From a virus, in the IMG/VR virus record IMGVR_UViG_3300027899_000001, positions 62,001 to 126,000 of that record: a DNA stretch of 64,000 nt; one strand, given 5' to 3'. The notes beneath the pieces are model-generated. The model was not told the origin of the DNA. It saw only the letters and a program-made list of their open reading frames with translations, and made no database searches. Of this stretch, positions 50,501-58,607 are shown in pieces (position 1 is the first letter of the stretch; the number at the start of each line of letters is the position of its first letter). The translations under genes were made by a program, and so were the position numbers.

Positions 50501-51489
50501 ATTTCTATTATTATATTTCTGTGTTTAATTTCATCTAATATTTGTAATAAATATTCTTCTGTAAGTTTTGTTGATTCCCATATAATTAATATTGCAATAT
50601 TTTTTTTGAATTCATGATTAAATAAATAATTAATTCTATTTTTATCTTTTTCCCAAATTTCATATGCAAATCTTTTCATTATTTTATGAAAATAATCTTT
50701 TGGATAATATTTAGAATTACAGTGCCAATAATCGCCATAAAATTCTATTATGATATTTAAATCCGGTATATAAAAATCTATTGCTCCATTTTTTCCAATT
50801 TCATTTTCATATTTATATTCTTCTACATAATAAATATTACATTTATTAAGAATATCACCAACTATTTTAGATTTAATAGATTTATTAGGCCCAAACGCGG
50901 AATGTTTCTTTTTTCTAAAAATATCATATTTTTCTAGGCCTTCAATTTCTCCATATTTTTCAATATACCATGATAATGTATTAGCTTTAGATATTTTAGC
51001 ATTTCGTTTTTCATATTTTTTAATACCTTCTTCTTTACCATATTTTTTAACATAATTTTCTAAATTAGCTCTCCATGTAAGCTCCCTAAATCCTTTACTT
51101 TTATCATGTTTAACATCAGTAATATTTTTTTTATGTAATAAACTTAAGTATAGAGAATTTGCGCCAATATGTTCAAATCTTTTTTTATCATACGGTTCAT
51201 TAAATATTTTTTGACTAATATTTTCTTTACATTGTAATGTATGACAAAAATATCCATCGTTATAACTTACTTTATACAATTTATTTTTATGATCAATTTC
51301 AAACGTTGGAATAGCATATTTATTGCAAAATCCGCATATTTCTAATTTAAAATTTGGAGTTAAATTTTTATAATATTTTTTAACATACTCATTAAGTAAT
51401 AAGTCGTGCACGCGTTTTACATGGGATCCTATATAAGTTCCATTATTAGTAACCTCTTTTCCGCAAATTAAACATCTAATCTTTTCCAT
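50497..51489 (-). CDS. Free-standing Vsr/EDxHD-type endonuclease inside fractured gp39
   Basis: 330 residues. N-terminal zinc finger (CLICGKEVTNNGTYIGSHVK with RVH), middle repeats (YVKKYGKEEGIKKYEKRNAK, WYIEKYGEIEGLEKYD), C-terminal nuclease core IDFYIPDLNIIIEFYGDYWH followed by CNSKYY, EIWEKDKNRINYLF and AILIIWES. Related to the endonuclease in the AAA+ locus. Four-base overlap with the gp39 C-part gene. Confidence 0.85.
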   Translation of the reverse strand: MEKIRCLICGKEVTNNGTYIGSHVKRVHDLLLNEYVKKYYKNLTPNFKLEICGFCNKYAIPTFEIDHKNKLYKVSYNDGYFCHTLQCKENISQKIFNEPYDKKRFEHIGANSLYLSLLHKKNITDVKHDKSKGFRELTWRANLENYVKKYGKEEGIKKYEKRNAKISKANTLSWYIEKYGEIEGLEKYDIFRKKKHSAFGPNKSIKSKIVGDILNKCNIYYVEEYKYENEIGKNGAIDFYIPDLNIIIEFYGDYWHCNSKYYPKDYFHKIMKRFAYEIWEKDKNRINYLFNHEFKKNIAILIIWESTKLTEEYLLQILDEIKHRNIIIEI

Positions 51490-51501
51490 ATGCTTTCCAT
51501 C

Positions 51502-51517
51502 TTTATTTTATATATTC
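51502..51517 (-). promoter_or_regulatory. Late-like promoter
   Basis: Minus strand GAATATATAAAATAAA, ahead of the endonuclease inside the fractured gp39 locus. Confidence 0.6.
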
Positions 51518-51533
51518 ATGACGGTTTTCATGT

Positions 51534-53267
51534 TTATTCTTTTTTAAGAAGTAAAAAATCAGTTTTTTTCAAATCTTTAGCAAAAATTTCTTGTAATTTT
51601 TCATTTCTACATACTATTAAAATATGATTTTCTGAACAAATTAATTTTTCATTATTAATTTCTATTTCAATATATTTTTCTTTTTTTGTTTTTATTATTT
51701 TTTCGATAGTTTTATATTCATTGGTGTGTGTTAAAATTTCATCATTATAGGTTAAATCTTTAATTTTTTTAAATCCATCTTTTGTAATAATTAAATGGTC
51801 TTCATCAAGACAATCTTCATCTGTAGCAATTATTATTTTGTCATAAACTGGTAATTTATCTTTGCCGGGTTCTATTTCAAGAATGCTCATTATATCTAAC
51901 CATTCAGCATTTCCTGTTAAATCTGATAATTTTCTTGCATTTTTAACCTTTCCTTTAAGAGCATATACTGCGTCAGTTTCAGAATCTCTTGCTTGTTTTA
52001 CTGAACCTGCTGCTGAAAGTCCTTCAGTAATATATATGCATCCCTTGTATTTTGAAGCAGGACTAAATTTATCAGATATCTTTCTTTTCGATTGCTTCTG
52101 AGCCTTTCTAATCTTAACTAAATTTTCATTATGGAGTCTATCTTCTATAGATTTTTCGATGCTTCTTGCTATATCAGATTTACTCAAGAATCTTATTAAC
52201 TTACTATGAAAAGATTCTTTCATCAATTCTTCTATTTCTCCACGACCTGTTGCAAATTTTGTTTTATTTTGGTCTGCAAATCTCATTAATTGCGACGGAA
52301 GATTAAGAGATATAAGAGTTTCATAGAAATGGTGAGCTAAATTATACTTAAAATATTCATTACCCCAATCATTAACTACTTTCTGATGTATTCCTGTACA
52401 GTTAGATCCATTAACAAATGATAAAGAACAAGAATTTTCATATGCTTCCCAAAGATATATTGTCCCCATATTGTTAGTTACAGTTATATGATCTTTAGGA
52501 ATAAAATCTGTCGTTATATCTATATCAAATTGTTTTCCTTCTTTTATAAAATATCCTTTGAAATCTAATTTATTAATAATAGGATCGTTCTTTATTAAGA
52601 AGTATTTGAATGAAAGATAAGTTGTTATTAAATCTATATCCCATTTAAGATCTAGAAATATTTTCTTTGATGGAATAAAGGTTATTTTAGTTCCAAGTTT
52701 ATCTGAAGATTCTTTTTTTCTTATTTCTTCATTTACTACTACGAAATCATCCCATGTAAATTTTACATAATGAGTTTTATTAACAGTAGTTACTGCGAAT
52801 TTCTCAGATAAAATATTAGTTACGGCAGCACCTAAACCAAAAGTTCCAAGTATATTAGTTGATGTATCAGTAAAATTAGAACCTGCGTGAAGTTCTTCAA
52901 GAGCAGTTCTTACTACATTTTTCTTTGTTTTACTATGTTTTTTAGCTGCATCATGAAATCCTAAACCTTCATCTATCACAATTATTTCATTATTATCAAG
53001 ATTAACTTTAACTGTAACATTTTTCATTTTACCCTTACATCGTTTAGCTTCATCTAAAGAATTTTCTAAAATTTCATAAAATAATTGATAAAATCCAGGT
53101 GAATATTTTTTTTCTAATGAAATTAATTTATTATTAATAACAAGCGGATATTTACTATCTTCTATTTCAGATATTTGCCCAACATAAAGAGTAGGCCTTA
53201 ATCGTATAGCGGTAAAATTATCTAACGCTATTATTTCTTTTGAATTTCCTGTATTATTTTTTAACAT
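51534..53267 (-). CDS. gp39: Topoisomerase II large subunit (gp39), N-part with split intein N-part
   Basis: 577 residues. GHKL ATPase with EILENSLDEAKRC, DEGLGFHDA and LGTFGLGAAV; QTKxxK-like region DQNKTKFATGRG; TOPRIM begins ITEGLSAAGSVKQARD. The N-extein (485 residues) ends IIATDED. The intein N-part (92 residues, Cys1 codon 51812-51810) starts CLDEDHLIITKDGFKKIKDL and includes block B LICSENHILIV. With the 118-residue C-extein the product would be 603 residues, close to uninterrupted T4-type gp39. Together with gp52 it forms the phage topoisomerase. Confidence 0.93.
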   Translation of the reverse strand: MLKNNTGNSKEIIALDNFTAIRLRPTLYVGQISEIEDSKYPLVINNKLISLEKKYSPGFYQLFYEILENSLDEAKRCKGKMKNVTVKVNLDNNEIIVIDEGLGFHDAAKKHSKTKKNVVRTALEELHAGSNFTDTSTNILGTFGLGAAVTNILSEKFAVTTVNKTHYVKFTWDDFVVVNEEIRKKESSDKLGTKITFIPSKKIFLDLKWDIDLITTYLSFKYFLIKNDPIINKLDFKGYFIKEGKQFDIDITTDFIPKDHITVTNNMGTIYLWEAYENSCSLSFVNGSNCTGIHQKVVNDWGNEYFKYNLAHHFYETLISLNLPSQLMRFADQNKTKFATGRGEIEELMKESFHSKLIRFLSKSDIARSIEKSIEDRLHNENLVKIRKAQKQSKRKISDKFSPASKYKGCIYITEGLSAAGSVKQARDSETDAVYALKGKVKNARKLSDLTGNAEWLDIMSILEIEPGKDKLPVYDKIIIATDEDCLDEDHLIITKDGFKKIKDLTYNDEILTHTNEYKTIEKIIKTKKEKYIEIEINNEKLICSENHILIVCRNEKLQEIFAKDLKKTDFLLLKKE

Positions 53268-54198
53268 AATTTTCTATAAATTCTTTATAGTTTTTATTTA
53301 AGATAAGAATATAATTATATCCTAATTTTTTTGTTGCTTTTTCTTTTTCAAAAATTTCATTTTCATTCATTTTTAAGGTATAAGATCCTTTTATTTCTAT
53401 TACTAAATTTTCAGATGGTAGATAAAAATCAGAATGATATACTCTATTTTTTCCATCAAGGTTATATTTTATAGACGGCCCATTTTGCATATCATTAAAT
53501 AAAGTATAAAAATTTTCTAAAAAGTCAAATTCATATGACGCTTGATACGTTAAATTACTATCTTTATATTGATGTAATAGCATCCTAGTTTTAAATGCTT
53601 TATCATATATTCCTTTATCTTGTAAAGGATTTTCGACTCCATATTTTTTTAAATAATGTTGTTTTAAATTATTTTGAATAATTTTGCTAGAATATGGATT
53701 TTTTGTTCCATAATTTTTTTTACATGTTTTTTCTGCTTTTAATTTAACATCTTTATTAGCTAATGTACATGCAGTTCCATATTTTTTTATATTAGTATTT
53801 TCAAGTTTATCTCTAACTATTTTTGATTTATTTGGATTATCTACTCCATAATTTTCTTTCCACGTTTCTTTCATTTTATTTTTACAATCTTCTCTTTGAA
53901 AATTGTTTTCTACTCCATAAGTGTGTAATAATGTTTCTTTTCGAGTTTCATTTGCAATTTTTATACTATGATTATTACAACAACCTTTAATATATCCATA
54001 AGCTAAACTTTTAAACTTAGTTTGTTTATTACATATTTTACATAATTCTTCGTTATCTTCTTTTAACCATTTATCAAAATATATTTTAGTGTTATCGTGC
54101 TTTCGTTGAATATGTTTACTTAAAGACATTAAATTTTTACATATTTTTTGGCATTCTTCACAAATATAAAAATCATTTTCTTGTTTAAATTTTTTCAT
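53254..54198 (-). CDS. Zinc-finger PD-(D/E)XK homing endonuclease, family copy 5
   Basis: 314 residues. Finger CEECQKICKNLMSLSKHIQR, Cys pair CKICN, five repeats (TYGVENNFQ, NYGVDNPNK, KYGTACTLA, NYGTKNPYS, KYGVENPLQ), and core YQASYEFDFLENFY, QNGPSIKYNLDGK, YHSDFYLPSENLVIEIKGSY. Ends 14 bases inside the gp39 N-part gene, so the large topoisomerase locus carries two endonucleases of different families. Confidence 0.85.
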   Translation of the reverse strand: MKKFKQENDFYICEECQKICKNLMSLSKHIQRKHDNTKIYFDKWLKEDNEELCKICNKQTKFKSLAYGYIKGCCNNHSIKIANETRKETLLHTYGVENNFQREDCKNKMKETWKENYGVDNPNKSKIVRDKLENTNIKKYGTACTLANKDVKLKAEKTCKKNYGTKNPYSSKIIQNNLKQHYLKKYGVENPLQDKGIYDKAFKTRMLLHQYKDSNLTYQASYEFDFLENFYTLFNDMQNGPSIKYNLDGKNRVYHSDFYLPSENLVIEIKGSYTLKMNENEIFEKEKATKKLGYNYILILNKNYKEFIENYVKK

Positions 54199-54206
54199 AA
54201 ATATAT

Positions 54207-54223
54207 TTTTAATTTATATATCT
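54207..54223 (-). promoter_or_regulatory. Late-like promoter variant
   Basis: Minus strand AGATATATAAATTAAAA, before copy 5. Confidence 0.45.
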
Positions 54224-54306
54224 ATGAGTGCCAAAAGTTTTTGTTATATTTAGAGTTCTTCTGTTCTATCGCCATATGTTTTTTGTATATTATATAAGGT
54301 TTATAA

Positions 54307-54534
54307 TTAAAGTTTTATGAAACGATTCATGCCTGCTATTATTGATAACCAATCATAGTATTCATCTCGTTCTTCTTCTGTATCAAACCAATAGCATATA
54401 TTTCCATGATTAAATGTAAAATCTATTCCATACTGAAATACTTGAGTACCTTTAACTCCTTCATATAATGTTTTGTTAAAATAATCTACTTGATTTAAAT
54501 TAATGCTAGCACAATTTTCTTTAGTTATCCACAT
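54307..54534 (-). CDS. Small hypothetical protein (75 aa)
   Basis: MWITKENCASINLNQVDYFN start, then strands with FNHGNICYWFDTEEERDEYY and a final helix. Compact alpha/beta, no recognised family. Four bases from the next upstream gene in a run of small genes (54307-55249). Confidence 0.55.
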   Translation of the reverse strand: MWITKENCASINLNQVDYFNKTLYEGVKGTQVFQYGIDFTFNHGNICYWFDTEEERDEYYDWLSIIAGMNRFIKL

Positions 54535-54538
54535 AGCT

Positions 54539-54814
54539 TTATTTTTTTAAATGTTTGCTTATTTTACTTAAATCTGGTTCTTTTTGTTCATAATAAACTA
54601 TTCTTCTTCTTTTTCTTGGTTTAGTTTGAGTAATAGATTCTTTACCATTTTCAATTATACTAAAATAATTGAGTATTCCTACAAAGGCACTAAATCCTGT
54701 TGCCCAACCTATAAAATTCATATCGTTTTTAAAGAAAAGTATAGTCATAATTATTAAAGCTATTACGACTATTAGATAAAGAGTTCTTGTTAATGACATA
54801 TTACTTTGTTTCAA
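54539..54814 (-). CDS. Small membrane protein (91 aa)
   Basis: Two membrane segments (about residues 9-27, LYLIVVIALIIMTILFF, and 31-50, FIGWATGFSAFVGILNYF) and a basic cytoplasmic-type tail (TKPRKRRRIVYYEQKE). No family recognised. Confidence 0.6.
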   Translation of the reverse strand: MKQSNMSLTRTLYLIVVIALIIMTILFFKNDMNFIGWATGFSAFVGILNYFSIIENGKESITQTKPRKRRRIVYYEQKEPDLSKISKHLKK

Positions 54815-54836
54815 TAATTATTATATAATTCTATTT

Positions 54837-54956
54837 TTAATTCGTTCTTTCATGTTTATGTTCTTTTTTATGTTTAACTAATAAAATTATAAATCCCACA
54901 CATAATCCTATTGCTGTTATCATCATTGCCATTAAAAAAGTGTCAATAGTTTCCAT
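54837..54956 (-). CDS. Single-pass membrane peptide (39 aa)
   Basis: ATG at 54956 shares its A with the stop of the upstream gene (TAATG), which suggests coupled translation. METIDTFLMAMMITAIGLCV, hydrophobic through residue 27, then HKKEHKHERTN. Fills the 140-base space between two membrane protein genes. Confidence 0.5.
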   Translation of the reverse strand: METIDTFLMAMMITAIGLCVGFIILLVKHKKEHKHERTN

Positions 54957-55249
54957 TATTTTATAGGTTTAAGTTTCTTATAAGTTTCGATATTTCTTTC
55001 ACACCCATCTTTATATGAACTCCAACTATCATCTCTATAAATATTTCCATTATAAGAACTTGCGAAAAAAGGAGTCCATCCAAAATATTTACGATAAACT
55101 TCTGAACGATAAAATATAATTTCACCTTTGATTTTTTCTCTTATTCTAAATTCTTCTGATTTAGGAAACCAATTTTTATGAAGTCTATTAAGAATTCCTA
55201 TACCTATGAATATAAAAAGAATTATTAAAATAGTTATAAACTGTGTCAT
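54956..55249 (-). CDS. Small protein with N-terminal membrane anchor (97 aa)
   Basis: Membrane segment at residues 4-20 (FITILIILFIFIGIGIL), then a basic extracytoplasmic or cytoplasmic domain rich in Tyr/Trp/Arg (YRSEVYRKYFGWTPFFASSY). Could anchor to the inner membrane. No family recognised. Confidence 0.55.
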   Translation of the reverse strand: MTQFITILIILFIFIGIGILNRLHKNWFPKSEEFRIREKIKGEIIFYRSEVYRKYFGWTPFFASSYNGNIYRDDSWSSYKDGCERNIETYKKLKPIK

Positions 55250-55312
55250 TTTTTTAAATTTTAAGTTAGAAATTAATTAATTATTTTTCATAAATTATTA
55301 AAAGTTTTGTTT

Positions 55313-56353
55313 TCATATATTTAGAAGTTTATTAAATTGTGCATACTGTTTATCTAAAATTAAAATATAGTTATATCCTTCTTTTTTTACTGCGTATTCT
55401 TTCTCTTTAATTTTTTCATCTTTTTTAAAAAAATAGTTGCTTTTTATTTCTATTATTAAGTTTAAATCGGAAATAAAAAAATCGGGAAAATAAACGTGAT
55501 TATTATTTTCATATACATAATTTATTTTTGGCCCATTTAATATATTAACTTTTTCATAATAATTTTCTAAAAAATCTAATTCATATGTACCTTGATAATT
55601 TAAACTAGTATCTTTATATTGGTTAATTTGTAATCCTGATTTGAACCATTTTAAGCGTATTTCATCACTTTGAAATACATTTTCTACTCCGTATCTTTCT
55701 AAACATGTTTGTTTTATTTTATTTCTTACATCTTTTGATTTAAAGGGTGTATCTGTTCCATAATGTTTTAAACAAGTTTGTCTTGATTTTTCTTTAACAC
55801 TTTTAGACTGTATATGATGTTTATTACCATAACGTATTAACGATGTATTTTCTCCTTTTTCTCTAACTTCTTTATTTTTCCAAGGATGATTTTTGCCATA
55901 TCTTTTTTTATTTGTTTCTTCTGTTTTATTTCTTATTTCTTTTGATTTAAATGGGGTATCAACTCCAAATTTTTTTATACAAGTTTGTTTTGATTTTTCT
56001 CTATTACTATAATTTTCATCGCCGTATTTTTTGTTTTTTGTTTCTTTGCATTTATTTTTTATTAAATCATTCTGAAATACGTTTTCTACTCCATAAATTT
56101 TTAAATTCGTTTCCTTTTTTGTTTTTTCTTTTAATATTTTTAAACATCTTTTGTTTTTACATGTTAATTGATAACCTTTTTGAATAGATATAAATACTGT
56201 TTCTTTTCCACAAATTTTACATATACCATCACTATTATTTTTTATATACTTATCATAATAATGTTTTCCATTATGGCATTTTCTAATATGATGACTAAAA
56301 GATCTCCATGAATATAAAATTTTATTACATTCTTTACATTTAAAGTTTTCCAT
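55313..56353 (-). CDS. Zinc-finger PD-(D/E)XK homing endonuclease, family copy 6
   Basis: 346 residues, the longest of the family, with seven repeats (IYGVENVFQ, KYGDENYSN, KFGVDTPFK, RYGKNHPWK, RYGNKHHIQ, HYGTDTPFK, RYGVENVFQ). Finger CKECNKILYSWRSFSHHIRK, Cys cluster CKICG...CKNKRC, core YQGTYELDFLENYY, NGPKINYVYENN, YFPDFFISDLNLIIEIKSNY. Follows a duplicated stub of the DUF932 gene's 3' end. Confidence 0.85.
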   Translation of the reverse strand: MENFKCKECNKILYSWRSFSHHIRKCHNGKHYYDKYIKNNSDGICKICGKETVFISIQKGYQLTCKNKRCLKILKEKTKKETNLKIYGVENVFQNDLIKNKCKETKNKKYGDENYSNREKSKQTCIKKFGVDTPFKSKEIRNKTEETNKKRYGKNHPWKNKEVREKGENTSLIRYGNKHHIQSKSVKEKSRQTCLKHYGTDTPFKSKDVRNKIKQTCLERYGVENVFQSDEIRLKWFKSGLQINQYKDTSLNYQGTYELDFLENYYEKVNILNGPKINYVYENNNHVYFPDFFISDLNLIIEIKSNYFFKKDEKIKEKEYAVKKEGYNYILILDKQYAQFNKLLNI

Positions 56354-56372
56354 AAATAGTTTATTATATATA

Positions 56373-56420
56373 TTATAGAAAACTAAGATATTCTGCTATA
56401 TTCCAAAGAATTTTGTTAAA
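56373..56420 (-). pseudogene. Displaced copy of the DUF932 gene's 3' end
   Basis: Minus strand encodes FNKILWNIAEYLSFL and TAA, closely matching the true end of the neighbouring protein (FNKTLWTIAESYFSSI). It overlaps the real stop by a few bases and has no start of its own. It looks like the previous 3' end, left behind when a diverged end was installed, plausibly during homing by the adjacent endonuclease. Confidence 0.7.
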
Positions 56421-57273
56421 TTGAAGAAAAATAACTTTCAGCTATTGTCCAAAGAGTCTTATTAAATTCTATATTACGAGTGGCATTTGTTATTCCACGA
56501 GGTCTTGTTCTACGACCATTTACAGTATGTCTTTCGAATTCACCTTTAACCAATCTTTCCTGAACTATATTAAATACTGTCCAAAGATCTTCTTTTTTAT
56601 CTTCTCCTCTTAAAGGCTCAACTATCTGTGTTGGATTCATTATTGCAGTAACTTTCTTAAAATCTACAGTTCCATCAGGCTGTATAAAAACATGAGGTTC
56701 ACGATTAGCTATAGCCTTTATAACGAATTCTTCTCTCTGATCGTTATTAAGAACTACTTGTTGCATATCACTTATATGCTTACCTATTATAGAATACTGT
56801 TCTGCTACCACAGACATAAGTTGTTTAAGTTCTTCAACGTCTATTCCAACGTGACGAAGTTTAACTGAGGTGAACATTCCAGGCATCGCCACTATAAGTC
56901 CATTGGTGCAAACTAAACGGAAAATACCCATATGCCCCATTGCAGGAGATCCTCCATTATGAGAGTTGTCAAGGATAAACTGTGGTTTAACGTTATCTCC
57001 TTTAAGATTCATAAAATCAAAGCCAAGATCGGGGTTGAAGAAACGTATCATATGACGGGCATATGGGCTTACACCATTCTGTTTGGCAAATGCAGGAAGC
57101 CAACCAGTTTTTTCAAAAGCGGCAATAAGTTCATCTGTTGGAACAAATGAATATCGAGTTGAAAGTTTAGGACTTTCATGAGTAGAAAAAGCTGCGGGAA
57201 CACGAATTTTTAATTCGTCAATACTTGTTGCTTTGTAACCAATCGATGTTAAGGGATTTTCAATGTGTGCCAT
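56416..57273 (-). CDS. DUF932 family protein
   Basis: 285 residues. Family features: YSFVPTDELIAAFEKTGWLP, ILDNSHNGGSPAMGHMGIFR and LVCTNGLIVAMP. DUF932 proteins are common on phages and plasmids and are sometimes linked with anti-restriction genes; biochemical role unclear. An early-type promoter lies about 32 bases upstream (57305-57339). Confidence 0.8.
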   Translation of the reverse strand: MAHIENPLTSIGYKATSIDELKIRVPAAFSTHESPKLSTRYSFVPTDELIAAFEKTGWLPAFAKQNGVSPYARHMIRFFNPDLGFDFMNLKGDNVKPQFILDNSHNGGSPAMGHMGIFRLVCTNGLIVAMPGMFTSVKLRHVGIDVEELKQLMSVVAEQYSIIGKHISDMQQVVLNNDQREEFVIKAIANREPHVFIQPDGTVDFKKVTAIMNPTQIVEPLRGEDKKEDLWTVFNIVQERLVKGEFERHTVNGRRTRPRGITNATRNIEFNKTLWTIAESYFSSI

Positions 57274-57304
57274 GACTTTATGTATTAATGTTTTAACTTC
57301 TATA

Positions 57305-57339
57305 GTGTAAATATAATACTTTAATTTGACAGAAAAAAA
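57305..57339 (-). promoter_or_regulatory. Early-type promoter of DUF932 gene
   Basis: Minus strand T-run, CTGTCAAA, 15 bases, TATATTTACA. Same 27-base frame as at 38610 and 58127. Confidence 0.55.
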
Positions 57340-57366
57340 TTATTTACAGATTATTTTCAAATTATT

Positions 57367-58101
57367 TTAATAATCTTTTACACAACGAACTGACATACCT
57401 GCTTCTTTAGGATATGGATAATCTGTTTCAAAGGATCCATATAAATTTTTAAAATATTTATGCAATATGATATTCCATCCTTTATTTTCTACTGGTGCAA
57501 ATCCATTTTGTGTTACATATTCCGTTGATGTCCACCAAAAACCAATACGTTCAAAATTAAGAAATTCTCCTGTATAATCTATAAAACCTCCAGGAAGCGC
57601 AGTAAACCCACTTTCATTAGTTGCTCCAACGTTTGGTTCTTCCCAATGCTCAAATCCCGCCTCTTTTAACTTACCGCCTGCAATACTGTCACCACCCAAA
57701 TAATCTGCTAATTGCATCCATTCATTATATGAAGGAACATGCCAACCTGTCGGACATAATTTTCCAGTATTAACTGCATGCCAATTATATAATTTTCCAT
57801 ATGTTTCTGAATTGATAATGTTTCCATTACATTCAGTATATGCAGGAGTAATAGAAGTACTCCAGATTTCCGCATTGTTGACAAAAGGAATAGGCGTTCC
57901 ATCATTGAAAGTTGTTGTTTTCAAATTTTCTACCATCCATATTTGATAGCCTATTGTTTTTTTAGTATAGTTATTACCATCAATATCAACTATTGACGAA
58001 TCAATTGGTTTAACATATACAATTTCTATTTTCGTACAGCTAATTAACAAAATAAAAACTATTGTTAATAAACTGATGACAAATAAATTTAATTTTTTCA
58101 T
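57367..58101 (-). CDS. FISUMP-domain lipoprotein
   Basis: 244 residues. Lipoprotein signal LFVISLLTIVFILLISC with the lipidated Cys at about residue 22. The domain contains IGYQIWMVENLKTTTFNDGT, YGKLYNWHAV, CPTGWHVPSYNEWMQLADYL, WWTSTEY and AGMSVRCVKD, the Fibrobacter succinogenes major paralogous (FISUMP) pattern frequent in Bacteroidetes surface proteins. Probably displayed on the host outer membrane. A host-derived gene used for surface modification is the likely explanation. Confidence 0.85.
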   Translation of the reverse strand: MKKLNLFVISLLTIVFILLISCTKIEIVYVKPIDSSIVDIDGNNYTKKTIGYQIWMVENLKTTTFNDGTPIPFVNNAEIWSTSITPAYTECNGNIINSETYGKLYNWHAVNTGKLCPTGWHVPSYNEWMQLADYLGGDSIAGGKLKEAGFEHWEEPNVGATNESGFTALPGGFIDYTGEFLNFERIGFWWTSTEYVTQNGFAPVENKGWNIILHKYFKNLYGSFETDYPYPKEAGMSVRCVKDY

Positions 58102-58126
58102 ATCAATAATTTTAAGTTAATCTGTA

Positions 58127-58162
58127 ATGTAAATTTAATCATAATTTTTGACAGAAAAAAAT
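58127..58162 (-). promoter_or_regulatory. Early-type promoter of lipoprotein gene
   Basis: Minus strand T-run, CTGTCAAA, and AAATTTACATT at the -7 position, same spacing as its relatives. Confidence 0.5.
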
Positions 58163-58193
58163 CTTTTACGGATTATTTTCAAATTATTTTTTA

Positions 58194-58212
58194 AAATATA
58201 TAAAATAAAAGA
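58194..58212 (+). promoter_or_regulatory. Late-like promoter (plus strand)
   Basis: AAAATATATAAAATAAAAG immediately before the SiaC-like gene. Confidence 0.5.
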
Positions 58213-58215
58213 GCT

Positions 58216-58593
58216 ATGATACTACCTGGCAATGAAGAAAACACCCTTCCACAAATTGTATATGAAGAAATGGATGGAACTATATCAATTAAAGGAAGAT
58301 CAATTTCTCCTGAAGTTGAAGATTATTTTTCTGATTTTTTACCTTACTTAAAGGATTGTATTGAAAAGAAACCAATGGATATGAAAATCAGTTTTGATTT
58401 CGAATACTTTAATACAAAAACTAGTAAGTTATTAATGCAGCTACTTTATACTGTCAAACCTTTAGAAGAACAAGGATTTAAGATTGATATTACATGGACG
58501 TATGAAGAAGGCGATGATGATATGAAGGACATCGGTGAAGATTATGAAGATCTTGCACAGATTAAATTCACATTTATTGAAAAGCCCGAATAG
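58216..58593 (+). CDS. SiaC-family (DUF1987) regulatory protein
   Basis: 125 residues, close to the family length. Conserved pattern: MDGTISIKGRSISPEVEDYF, MKISFDFEYFNTKTSKLLMQ, LLYTVKPLEEQGFKIDITWT, DIGEDYEDLAQIKFTFI. SiaC proteins are STAS-like partners of kinase/phosphatase switches that control diguanylate cyclases or other outputs; the regulated Thr/Ser lies in the N-T-K-T-S-K stretch. Single-gene plus-strand unit with late-like promoter and its own terminator. A phage copy may titrate a host signalling partner (inference). Confidence 0.85.
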   Translation: MILPGNEENTLPQIVYEEMDGTISIKGRSISPEVEDYFSDFLPYLKDCIEKKPMDMKISFDFEYFNTKTSKLLMQLLYTVKPLEEQGFKIDITWTYEEGDDDMKDIGEDYEDLAQIKFTFIEKPE

Positions 58594-58604
58594 GGCTTTT
58601 CCTT
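58580..58604 (+). terminator. Terminator overlapping SiaC-like stop
   Basis: AAAAGCCC, 5-base loop, GGGCTTTT, then CCTTTT. The stop codon lies inside the stem-loop. Confidence 0.8.
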
Positions 58605-58607
58605 TTA

